Shown here: piece after piece, positions 1 to 7,148 of the stretch
Layout of the letters: every line of letters begins with the position of its first letter
Position numbering within the stretch: position 1 is the first letter of the stretch
Assembly: GCA_003648815.1 (NCBI GenBank)
Contig: QMPZ01000031.1
Coordinates: 1 to 13,689 of the forward strand
Length of the DNA stretch: 13,689 nt
Reading direction: 5' to 3'
Source: Candidatus Aerophobota bacterium
Lineage (GTDB): Bacteria > Aerophobota > Aerophobia > Aerophobales > B47-G16
Notes under the pieces: model-generated
Told to the model about the DNA's origin: nothing
Seen by the model: the letters and a program-made list of their open reading frames with translations, nothing else
Databases searched by the model: none
Program-made: the position numbers and the translations under genes

Positions 1-1131
1 AGCGGCTGGAGCGAAACTTACACGGGAAGCGATGTGTATATGTATACCGGCACGGGAACGCTCGTGGTTCTGGATGGAAATGGAGCAACCTCCGGAACAG
101 CTGGCCAAGTAGGGATCGACGACGGTGGAACAGAGGCAGACGCAACTGCAGGGGATGATATAATAGAGGGCAGTGAATGGCGTCCCTATCCGAGTAATGG
201 CATAATTTATAGTCCGGGGAACCTCAGGGTCTTGGGAATGATTGGAGATGATAATGGTACTCCCTCTAATCCTGATGACGACACATCTTACAATCTAACC
301 ATAGTTTCCGGGGGGACAATATATATTGAGGGAAACCTGCTCAGGGGAACCGCTGGCTCTTCGCTTGCCTTGTTAGCTAAGGACTGGGTGGTCTTGAACC
401 CCACGCATATATTTACGGGAGGCTATTTTACGGGAACCTTGGAATTTGAGACTTATGGCGAAGAAGGTGAAGTCCGGTGGAAGTTCATGGACAACCTCAT
501 CGGTGAAGAAGATAATCTTCAAGCAATGTATCAAGTTAAAGAAGGTGGAATTATAACGTTAATGGTACTTGATTTCCAACGAATGATGACATTCAACACG
601 CTTACTTTTATGAAGCTTCATTTGAATGAACATTGGTTATTGAGTGTATGGGGATCGAATAATTCAGAATTTAGCACAGATGGAGATATCCTACTTGGAG
701 AAGTCACTACTCCAGTTCTTGAACAAGATGTGGATTTTGTAAGTGAGAATCCCATAACCTGTAGATTCGTAAAAATTTACTTAGAAGATCAAAGAGAAAA
801 TCCTGGGGAAGGATGGGAAGCTCCCTTTAAAATAGATGCAATAAAAGTTTTACTTAAAGGGGGTGCGGGAGGTGATGGTACCTGGAATGGGGAACCTGTG
901 GTGAGCGGTCTCTTTTACGCTCAGGAAAAATCATGGGCAGTTATTCCAGGTAATTTTCCAGATAAAGACAAGGATTATCCCATCGTTATTGGAGGATGTA
1001 TAGCTGAAAACGAACAAGAGCAGAGCGAGAAGTGGTCAGACTGGTCAGACATAAGTTACATATATGAGGATTTAGCTACTCCTCCTTATCTTCCTCCTTC
1101 AGTGAATCTGGTAACTCTGAGGAGAAAATAA
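1..1131 (+). CDS. Pilus/secretion-associated beta-rich surface protein, 3' part (5' end outside window)
   Basis: The reading frame is open from the first base, so the true start and any prepilin leader lie upstream. 376 codons are visible before TAA. Codons about 65-135 form a beta-rich stretch with phrases such as TIYIEGNLL and SLALLAKDWVVLNPT. I associate these with the passenger part of PilX/minor-pilin-like proteins of environmental and candidate-phylum bacteria. Codons about 140-285 look like a separate jelly-roll: FNTL, then VWGSNNSEFSTDGD, then CRFVKIYL, then IDAIKV. This order resembles F5/8 type C (discoidin) carbohydrate-binding domains. Codons 290-376 return to the first style (GLFYAQEKSW, YPIVIGG) and end in LPPSVNLVTLRRK. 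The next gene is a GspK-like pseudopilin, which supports a role in an extracytoplasmic pilus or secretion machine. The family name is inference; the open frame and the domain break are seen directly. Confidence 0.6.
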   Translation, partial: SGWSETYTGSDVYMYTGTGTLVVLDGNGATSGTAGQVGIDDGGTEADATAGDDIIEGSEWRPYPSNGIIYSPGNLRVLGMIGDDNGTPSNPDDDTSYNLTIVSGGTIYIEGNLLRGTAGSSLALLAKDWVVLNPTHIFTGGYFTGTLEFETYGEEGEVRWKFMDNLIGEEDNLQAMYQVKEGGIITLMVLDFQRMMTFNTLTFMKLHLNEHWLLSVWGSNNSEFSTDGDILLGEVTTPVLEQDVDFVSENPITCRFVKIYLEDQRENPGEGWEAPFKIDAIKVLLKGGAGGDGTWNGEPVVSGLFYAQEKSWAVIPGNFPDKDKDYPIVIGGCIAENEQEQSEKWSDWSDISYIYEDLATPPYLPPSVNLVTLRRK

Positions 1132-1144
1132 GACAGTTTTTTCT

Positions 1145-1240
1145 TAGCCGAAAGGGCAAACCATTCGCGAGAATGGGACGCAAAGCCACGGGCCTTTCTA
1201 AGTAAGGTGGCAGGGAAAGGCAGCCGGGCTGCCGAAGCTA
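1145..1240 (+). promoter_or_regulatory. Cyclic di-GMP-I (GEMM-I) riboswitch
   Basis: The conserved GEMM-I core is present in order. GGGCAAACC lies at 1154-1162. A six-pair stem, CCATTC/GAATGG, is capped by the GNRA loop GCGA at 1167-1170. GGGACGCAAAGCC lies at 1175-1187. A five-pair stem, GGCAG/CTGCC (1219-1223 with 1229-1233), encloses CCGGG. The closing P1 helix is TAGC 1145-1148 with GCTA 1237-1240. By alignment to the Vibrio Vc2 aptamer, the ligand-contacting positions are G20 = G1155, A47 = A1182 and C92 = C1232. A G at position 20 favours c-di-GMP over the A20 variants that bind 3',3'-cGAMP. The element lies between two pilus/secretion-type genes and ends 3 nt before the downstream ATG. 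That leaves no room for a separate terminator, so translational control is likely. Confidence 0.93.
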
Positions 1241-1243
1241 CGA

Positions 1244-3475
1244 ATGAGCCTCAAGAAATTCCTGAAAGATTTCACCGTCCAAGGGGAAAATGGACAGATA
1301 GGCTTGCTCTTTACCTTTATTATCCTTTCCATCCTCTCTGTTATGGGAATTAGCTTCCTTTACCGTATGAGACTTGAACAGATGGCAGCAAGCAACTTCA
1401 AAGATGGCATTAAGGCAGACTACATTGCTCAGGCAGGGTTGGAAAGGGCGATAGCCGAGTTAAGAAACGATGCTAATGAATATGATGATTTATATGAGGG
1501 ATGGGCTCAGACTATCAAGGAGACCATAAAGGATGAGGATAGCTTAGAAGATGAAGATGTTGAGAAGTTTTCAGAACTTCAACATGAAACCAGGTATGCC
1601 GAAATAGAGGTGGAAATTTTCGATGAGGCATCCAAGATCAACATCAATACTGCGGGAAGTTTCTTTGGCCAGGGATGGATTCCTTACGAGATAAATCTAT
1701 GCGCACTGGAGGGTCTTAGCAAAAATCAAGCAGAAGCCATTTTAAGATACCGCTATGGCAAGGACGGTGCTCCGGGAAAGAGGGGAGTGGACGATGATGG
1801 CGACAATGTCATTCTTCAGTGCGATGGAATCGACAACGACGCAGATGGAGAAATAGATGAGGAAAATGAGGGAGTTGATGAGCCAGATGAGTTTTGCCCG
1901 GACCATCCTTACGGAGATGATCATCCCTTTGATACTGTCGAGGAAATAAGGCTTGTGCCGGGTATAGGTGAGGAGACCTTCAACGAGATAAAGGACTTTA
2001 TCACCATCTACTCCTATGATAAGGAATTGGACAAAGAGAGAAAGCCGAGGATAAACATCAATAAGGCATCCCCCTCCGCCATCAGTTTGGCTCTTCAGAG
2101 GATAGGCTATCCCGAAGATGTAGCCAACCAGATCGCCGTAAACATAGTCGATTTCAGGGATGAAGATAGATGTCCCACCGAATATCAGGGTAGCTACGGT
2201 ATAGAGAAAACACCTTACATCAATGAGGTAATGCCTCATTTTACCTGTTCTGTAGAGACGGCACTGGAGGATGCAATCGAAGTAGGGACAAAATTTTTGC
2301 TGGATAAGGCAGAAAAAGCCCTCACTGATAGGTTAAACGAAAAGATAAAGAAAGACGCCTCCTTTGCCATAGACAAGGCAAAGGAGGAAGTTTTAAAGAA
2401 AGAGCGCAGTTTAGTTAAGAAAATAGAAAAAATAATAAAGAACTACAAAATAGAAAACCTGAAAAGAAAAAGTTTTCTTGACATCTTTAGGGGAAAGAGG
2501 GCCTGGGCACAAGAAAAAGAAAAATTAGAGATAGATGTGGAGATGGAATGGATAGAGCTTTTCAATCCCTATGAGACTTCCTGCTCCATCTCTGGCTGGC
2601 AAATAGAGAGCTCCTGCGGCAAAAGAAAGCTTTGGGGGAAGATAGCCGCTCGTAGCTACAAACTTTTATTCAATGTAGTCATAAAGATAGGAGAGGACGT
2701 TACAGGAAAGGAGCTTCTCGGCAACTACACGGATACGGTAATTTTAAGGGACGATCAAGGAAATGTCGTGGACAAGGTAACCTACAGCAACCATAACCTT
2801 CCCTGGAATGCTTTTGAGAAAAATGATCCCAGAGCGAGGGAGTTCGTCTCCTCCCTTCCCGGGGGAAGTCCTGGGTTTCGCAACTGGTCCTGGCTTCCTA
2901 CCGTGGGAGAGGGAAAAGATGAGGACGACTACAGCAGCTTTTACGTGAAGGATAAACCCTTTGTTAATATCGGTGAGATCGGCTACATACATACAGGAAA
3001 ACAGTGGAGGACGATAAGGCTTCAGGCAGGGGGAGACTGGAAAATTTGCGACAAAATCACTGTATTTGACGACAGAATAACCAGAGGAAAGATCAACATC
3101 AACACCGCCAGCGAACAGGTCTTAGAATCCCTTCCCTATATCGATTCCTCCTTAGCCAGAGCCATAATCATGTATAATGAAAAGAAGGGACCTTTCAAGG
3201 AGATAGGAGAGATAGCCGAGCTTTTCCTTTTAGAAAAGCTCGGCTACAATGGAATAGATGATGACGAGGATGGATACATCGACGAGGAGGACGAAAAGGA
3301 GATTATCTTCCGCTTTCTTTCCAACTTGATCACCGTCCGCTCCAATTGTTTTCTCATCGTCTCTGAAGGCAGGCTTATAAGGGAGGGACAGGTGGTAGCG
3401 GAAAGAAAGATAAAAGCGGTATTGGACAGGGGAGCTTTCCCCTTAAAGATAAGGTATTACCGGCAGATCTATTAA
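1244..3475 (+). CDS. GspK-like general secretion/pilus minor pseudopilin with HhH, lamin-tail-like and acidic loop insertions
   Basis: The 743-residue protein is about twice the length of a usual GspK. Residues 1-17 form a basic leader ending in Gly, followed by a hydrophobic helix (about 18-40) and then YIAQAGLERAIAEL, the typical pseudopilin/GspK N-terminus. There is no Glu at +5, as in GspK. NxNTA/HhH segments occur at about 130-168, 226-255 and 269-305, with the canonical C-terminal one (KININTASEQVLESLP, GPFKEIGEI) at about 615-660. ITVRSNCFLIVSEG (about 696-709) is the usual GspK ending. Residues 324-331 (PYINEVMP) and 434-550 (EWIELFNP, SGWQI, VILRDDQGNVVDKVTY) resemble a lamin-tail domain split by a charged helical segment at about 335-430. 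Acidic loops lie at 181-216 and 670-684. The ATG is the only plausible start but has no clear Shine-Dalgarno sequence. GspK proteins cap the pseudopilus tip in the inner membrane/periplasm. Confidence 0.82.
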   Translation: MSLKKFLKDFTVQGENGQIGLLFTFIILSILSVMGISFLYRMRLEQMAASNFKDGIKADYIAQAGLERAIAELRNDANEYDDLYEGWAQTIKETIKDEDSLEDEDVEKFSELQHETRYAEIEVEIFDEASKININTAGSFFGQGWIPYEINLCALEGLSKNQAEAILRYRYGKDGAPGKRGVDDDGDNVILQCDGIDNDADGEIDEENEGVDEPDEFCPDHPYGDDHPFDTVEEIRLVPGIGEETFNEIKDFITIYSYDKELDKERKPRININKASPSAISLALQRIGYPEDVANQIAVNIVDFRDEDRCPTEYQGSYGIEKTPYINEVMPHFTCSVETALEDAIEVGTKFLLDKAEKALTDRLNEKIKKDASFAIDKAKEEVLKKERSLVKKIEKIIKNYKIENLKRKSFLDIFRGKRAWAQEKEKLEIDVEMEWIELFNPYETSCSISGWQIESSCGKRKLWGKIAARSYKLLFNVVIKIGEDVTGKELLGNYTDTVILRDDQGNVVDKVTYSNHNLPWNAFEKNDPRAREFVSSLPGGSPGFRNWSWLPTVGEGKDEDDYSSFYVKDKPFVNIGEIGYIHTGKQWRTIRLQAGGDWKICDKITVFDDRITRGKININTASEQVLESLPYIDSSLARAIIMYNEKKGPFKEIGEIAELFLLEKLGYNGIDDDEDGYIDEEDEKEIIFRFLSNLITVRSNCFLIVSEGRLIREGQVVAERKIKAVLDRGAFPLKIRYYRQIY

Positions 3476-3487
3476 CTTTGAAGAGTT

Positions 3488-4684
3488 TTATTTTCCGTAA
3501 CGCAAACAGAACCACCTCATAAGGATGAAGGATGTAAGCTTCATCAAAAAGGAGATGAGAAGCGCCTCCCTTATCCCAAGGATGCTCATCAGACCCACCC
3601 CGATGAAGGGAGCCGTAATTCCCCTTATGCCCATCAAGGTATAGTCAACACCCCAGTAAGTCTGAACATTTTCGCTCTTGCTGATCCTCGTGATGTAATC
3701 GATGCGTGCCAGCTCCACACTTCCCACGTTAAACCCGGTAATTATGCTGGCCAGGACAATGAACCATAAGTTGGAAGCTACAGCATAAAGGAGGGGGACA
3801 AAACTCGTCAGTAAAAAGGAGACGCTGAGTGCCTGTATAGGTCCTTTTTTGTCTACATATCTTCCCCAGAAAAGGTAAGAGATTATCCAGAAGAAAGAGG
3901 ATATGCTGCTCAGCTTTCCTACAAGCGTATTTGAGGCGTGTAAGATGTCTACGAGAAAGATAGGATAAAGAGGCATAGCGAGAAGATTACTGAATCCACT
4001 GGTGAAAAAGATAAGAGAATAGTAAAAGAAGCGCCTATCACTTCGAAATATCTCTGCCATCTCGTAGGGAACGATAACCCTTTTTCTTTCAGCCCTTTTT
4101 ACCTTGTTGACCTCGGTTTTTACCTTGATCTTTGCAAAATAAGAAAGGGAGAGAAGCCCAATTATTGCCGCCAGGGGGAAGATGTAGCGGTAGCTTACCC
4201 TATCAAGCAGGACTCCCCCTATGTAACAGGCTAAAATGGCGGAGATAGCCTGCTCTCCTCGCACATAGCCCATTGCCCTACCTCTGAGGCTGTCAGGATA
4301 GATCTCCTTCATTATCCCCGTGTAGGCAGGACTTCCCGCCTGCTCGAAGAATGCGTTGAGAAAGACCACCACTATAAAGACCCAGGGGTTGATAGCGAAG
4401 AACATCAAAAAGAGAACCGCTCTCGCCAGGATCTTGATCAGGATGAAAAATCGCATCTTGTTCATCCTGTTGGACAGGCGAGACCAGTAAAGGGTGAACA
4501 GAGCTCCTAAAAAAGGGGCGGCGCTTAAAAACGCCATCTGAGATGAAGTGGCACCTATCTTCCTGGCTGTGACGGGGAAAAAGGCTAAGGAAAGGCCCCA
4601 AAATATACCCCATAGAACAGCCGTGTTTGAATCATAACAGTAGGATTCCCGAATGAAAAGAGGAATTCTTCTGTTAAAAAACAT
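3488..4684 (-). CDS. Major facilitator superfamily (MFS) transporter, substrate unknown
   Basis: This is an integral inner-membrane protein of 398 residues with about twelve hydrophobic segments (roughly 24-40, 51-68, 80-98, 101-117, 143-161, 168-184, then a basic cytoplasmic loop at about 186-215, and six more to about 392). The MFS loop 2-3 signature is degenerate (WSRLSNRMNKMR, about 68-79). The equivalent in the second half, WGRYVDKKGP (about 274-283), is clearer. PDSLRGRAMGYVRGEQ (about 131-146) resembles the segment before TM5 in many drug- and sugar-type MFS exporters. The ATG at 4684 shares its A with the recG TGA stop, so the two are translationally coupled; a GTG three bases earlier is possible. 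AAAGGTGGGG just upstream serves as ribosome-binding site. It converges with the GspK-like gene across 12 bases, with no terminator between. Export of a drug, sugar or lipid cannot be told apart from the sequence. Confidence 0.85.
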   Translation of the reverse strand: MFFNRRIPLFIRESYCYDSNTAVLWGIFWGLSLAFFPVTARKIGATSSQMAFLSAAPFLGALFTLYWSRLSNRMNKMRFFILIKILARAVLFLMFFAINPWVFIVVVFLNAFFEQAGSPAYTGIMKEIYPDSLRGRAMGYVRGEQAISAILACYIGGVLLDRVSYRYIFPLAAIIGLLSLSYFAKIKVKTEVNKVKRAERKRVIVPYEMAEIFRSDRRFFYYSLIFFTSGFSNLLAMPLYPIFLVDILHASNTLVGKLSSISSFFWIISYLFWGRYVDKKGPIQALSVSFLLTSFVPLLYAVASNLWFIVLASIITGFNVGSVELARIDYITRISKSENVQTYWGVDYTLMGIRGITAPFIGVGLMSILGIREALLISFLMKLTSFILMRWFCLRYGK

Positions 4685-6768
4685 CACCCCACCTTTGCCA
4701 GTTCTAACCGGGTATCAAATCTCCTTTTTATGTTCTCCCTTAGCTCAGGATGACTTCTCAAGGAGGGATCATCCTTTACCAGTTGGAAAGCTTCTTTTCG
4801 AGCTAAAAACAGCATCTTGCTATCTCTTACCAGGTCAGCTATCCTTAAATTTAACATTCCCCATTGTCTCGTTCCAAAAAATTCTCCAGGACCGCGCAGC
4901 CTCAAATCTTCCTCAGCTATCCTGAACCCATCGTTGGTCTTGCACATCACCTTCATCCTCTGAACTGCCTCCTGAGAGATCTTCTCTCCTGTAAGAAGAA
5001 AGCAGTAGGCCTGCTCTTTTCCTCTGCCCACCCTTCCTCTGAGCTGATGGAGTTGAGCCAGGCCAAAGCGCTCAGCGTTTTCTATTACCATCACATTGGC
5101 ATTAGGAACATCAACTCCCACCTCTATTACCGTAGTCGAGGCCAGGATATTTATTTTGCCGGCTCGAAAGCGTTGCATTATCTCTTCCTTTTCTTCTCTT
5201 CTCATCCTTCCGTGAAGAAGCTGTACCCTATATTCAGGGAAAGACTCACTCTGTAGCTTTCGAGCCATATCCATGGCGGGTTTTAAATCCATCGACTCTG
5301 ACTCCTCTATCAGAGGATAAACGAAGTAGGCCTGCCTTCCCTCCTTTAACCTTTCCCTGACAAACTGATATACTAAATTTCTCCTTTTTTCATTCATCCA
5401 ACGAGTGATGACGGGCTTGCGTCCTGGGGGCATCTCGTCGATCACCGAAAGGTCCAGATCACCATATGAGGTCAGTGCTAAGGTCCTGGGAATAGGGGTT
5501 GCCGTCATTACCAGCACATCAGGAGATCTTCCCTTATTACGCAAGCTCAGTCGTTGCATCACTCCAAATCTATGCTGTTCATCAATCACCGCCATCCCCA
5601 AATTACGGAATTCCACCTCTTCTTGAATTAAGGCATGCGTTCCTATAACCAGGGATATTTTTCCTTCCCTTATGCCTTCTACGATGGTTCGTTTTTCCCT
5701 TTGAGGAAGATCGCTTACCAACAGGGTTGGCTGAATGTTTAGAGGCTTCAGAAGATATTTTAAGTTTAGCCAATGCTGTTGAGCAAGAATCTCAGTGGGA
5801 GCCATCAACGCTGCCTGGTATCCATTGACGACAGCTGTAAGAAGGCCAATTGTCGCTATTATCGTCTTTCCTGAGCCCACATCTCCCTGCAGTAGGCGAT
5901 TCATGGGACGAGGAAGACTCATGTCCTCTAAAATTTCCTTTATTACCCTCCTCTGAGATGAGGTGAGGGAAAAGGGAAGAGAACTGATAAACTTCTTTAT
6001 CAGTCCATCGCCCACCTTAAAGGAGATCCCCTCCTCCTCTTTATACCTTCTCCTTCTCAAGGCCAATGCACATTGGAGAAGAAAGAGCTCCTCAAATACG
6101 AGCCTTTTGCGAGCCTTTCTCTGTTTGTCAAAGTTTTCTGGAAAATGAATGTTGTTCAGGGCTTCTTTAAAGGAGATAAGACAATAACGCCTTTTCAGCT
6201 TTTCTGGAAGGACGTCCACCAGATAGGAGGATTTGTCTTCCAGGTTATTTTTGATAATTCTACGCAAGTTTCTCTGGGAAAGTCCTTCTGTTAAAGGATA
6301 AAAGGGAACAATTCGTTTCAGATGTAAACTGTCCTCCTCTTTCCCGCTCAGCAGCTCAAAGTCATCCACCTTAATCTGTCGCTCTCCAAAACTCCAATCT
6401 ATCTTACCGCTCAATACAATTCTTTCTCCTCTTTTGAGAATCTTGGTGAGGTAATCCTGGTTATACCAGATAGCATAGATAACTCCTGTGTCGTCCTTTA
6501 CAGCCGCCTTGATTATGGATAGATTCCGCTGAGTCTTAAGCTGGGTGATAAGATGAATCTTCCCCTGAATGACCTGCCTTTTACCTGGTGAAGTTCTGGA
6601 AATGGGAACGATATGAGAGCGATCCTCATAATAGGTGGGAAGATACCACAGAAGGTCATAAATTGTTCTGATGCCCAGCCTATTTAAAAGAACCGCTTTT
6701 CTCTCCCCTACCCCCTTGGCGTATCGAACGGGAGAGAAAAGATCGGGCATTTTATTCAAGAAAGGCAT
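4684..6768 (-). CDS. recG: ATP-dependent DNA helicase RecG
   Basis: RecG is a superfamily 2 translocase that regresses stalled replication forks and remodels R-loops and recombination intermediates. Residue numbers here count from an upstream ATG at 6786. They show an N-terminal wedge/OB-fold region (about 60-150), Walker A GDVGSGKT (301-308), DEQH (402-405), motif III TATPIPRT (428-435), STTVIEVGVDVPNA (550-563), motif VI QLRGRVGRG (571-579) and the RecG hallmark RLRGPGEFFGTRQ (629-641). I choose Met7 (ATG at 6768) as the start: AAGGGAG lies six bases before it, whereas the 6786 ATG has no Shine-Dalgarno sequence. This gives 694 residues, close to the 693 of E. coli. The stop overlaps the start of the downstream MFS gene. 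Confidence 0.97.
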   Translation of the reverse strand: MPFLNKMPDLFSPVRYAKGVGERKAVLLNRLGIRTIYDLLWYLPTYYEDRSHIVPISRTSPGKRQVIQGKIHLITQLKTQRNLSIIKAAVKDDTGVIYAIWYNQDYLTKILKRGERIVLSGKIDWSFGERQIKVDDFELLSGKEEDSLHLKRIVPFYPLTEGLSQRNLRRIIKNNLEDKSSYLVDVLPEKLKRRYCLISFKEALNNIHFPENFDKQRKARKRLVFEELFLLQCALALRRRRYKEEEGISFKVGDGLIKKFISSLPFSLTSSQRRVIKEILEDMSLPRPMNRLLQGDVGSGKTIIATIGLLTAVVNGYQAALMAPTEILAQQHWLNLKYLLKPLNIQPTLLVSDLPQREKRTIVEGIREGKISLVIGTHALIQEEVEFRNLGMAVIDEQHRFGVMQRLSLRNKGRSPDVLVMTATPIPRTLALTSYGDLDLSVIDEMPPGRKPVITRWMNEKRRNLVYQFVRERLKEGRQAYFVYPLIEESESMDLKPAMDMARKLQSESFPEYRVQLLHGRMRREEKEEIMQRFRAGKINILASTTVIEVGVDVPNANVMVIENAERFGLAQLHQLRGRVGRGKEQAYCFLLTGEKISQEAVQRMKVMCKTNDGFRIAEEDLRLRGPGEFFGTRQWGMLNLRIADLVRDSKMLFLARKEAFQLVKDDPSLRSHPELRENIKRRFDTRLELAKVG

Positions 6769-6825
6769 ATCACTCTCCCTTGCCATTTTTGAAAAATATG
6801 CTAACCTTTAGTTTAACGACGCCTC

Positions 6826-6859
6826 GCTGCTTTCCCTAAGTCGCTAAGGGGAAAGTAGC
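6826..6859 (+). promoter_or_regulatory. Hairpin 1 in the recG–rpmB intergenic region
   Basis: GCTGCTTTCCCT (6826-6837) pairs with GGGGAAAGTAGC (6848-6859) over 12 positions, including two G·U pairs on the + strand, with a 10-base loop. No T-run follows on either strand, so it does not look like an intrinsic terminator. It lies about 100 bases upstream of rpmB and about 60 bases upstream of recG. It could be a leader structure or a protein-binding site. Its function is unknown. Confidence 0.5.
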
Positions 6860-6881
6860 TCCATCTATAGACATCAAGAAA

Positions 6882-6904
6882 GATGCTTAAGGGGAAGAAG
6901 CATC
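6882..6904 (+). promoter_or_regulatory. Hairpin 2 in the rpmB leader; possible minus-strand terminator
   Basis: GATGCTT (6882-6888) pairs perfectly with AAGCATC (6898-6904) around the loop AAGGGGAAG. The loop repeats the AAGGGGAA motif of hairpin 1. On the minus strand the stem is followed by TTTCTT, so it could stop minus-strand transcripts that leave guaB3 and run antisense through rpmB. On the plus strand C-rich sequence follows, which is not terminator-like. Confidence 0.45.
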
Positions 6905-6956
6905 CCCCCTCAACGTATAAACTACTACATTTCAAAGAAAACAAGGAGTTTAAGCC

Positions 6957-7148
6957 ATGAGCAGAAGATGCGAGATATGCGGTAAAGGCCCAAGTTCAGG
7001 GCATAACGTAAGCAAGTCCGGACGAAGAACTAAGAGGAGATGGCTTCCCAATCTTCAACGTATCAGAATAAGGATTAATGGCCAAATTAGAAGAGCTTAT
7101 GTCTGCACTCAATGCATTCAGGCAGGAAAAGTAGAAAAGGCGGCTTAA
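6957..7148 (+). CDS. rpmB: 50S ribosomal protein L28 (zinc-ribbon form)
   Basis: The 63-residue basic protein begins MSRRCEICGKGP, typical of L28, and contains the conserved GHNVSKSGRRTKRRWLPNLQ core (about 15-34). Cys5/Cys8 and Cys50/Cys53 form two CxxC knuckles that should bind one zinc ion; this is the C+ form of L28. L28 is a large-subunit protein. AAGGAG lies about ten bases before the ATG. The gene stands alone on the plus strand between divergent recG and convergent guaB3, and its stop codon is directly adjacent to the guaB3 stop. A TATAAA at 6916-6921 is a possible -10 element, but I see no good -35 for it. Two hairpins precede it (6826-6859 and 6882-6904). Confidence 0.95.
   Translation: MSRRCEICGKGPSSGHNVSKSGRRTKRRWLPNLQRIRIRINGQIRRAYVCTQCIQAGKVEKAA

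Noticed and set aside
1742..2239. Minus-strand open frame opposite the GspK-like gene
   Set aside because: It is a shadow of the plus-strand coding sequence, with no ribosome-binding site or recognisable domain.
4864..5256. Plus-strand open frame opposite recG
   Set aside because: It overlaps highly conserved RecG helicase motifs, and its translation has no family features.
6769..6786. recG start at ATG 6786
   Set aside because: No Shine-Dalgarno precedes it, while AAGGGAG lies at ideal distance before the ATG at 6768 and gives the usual RecG length.
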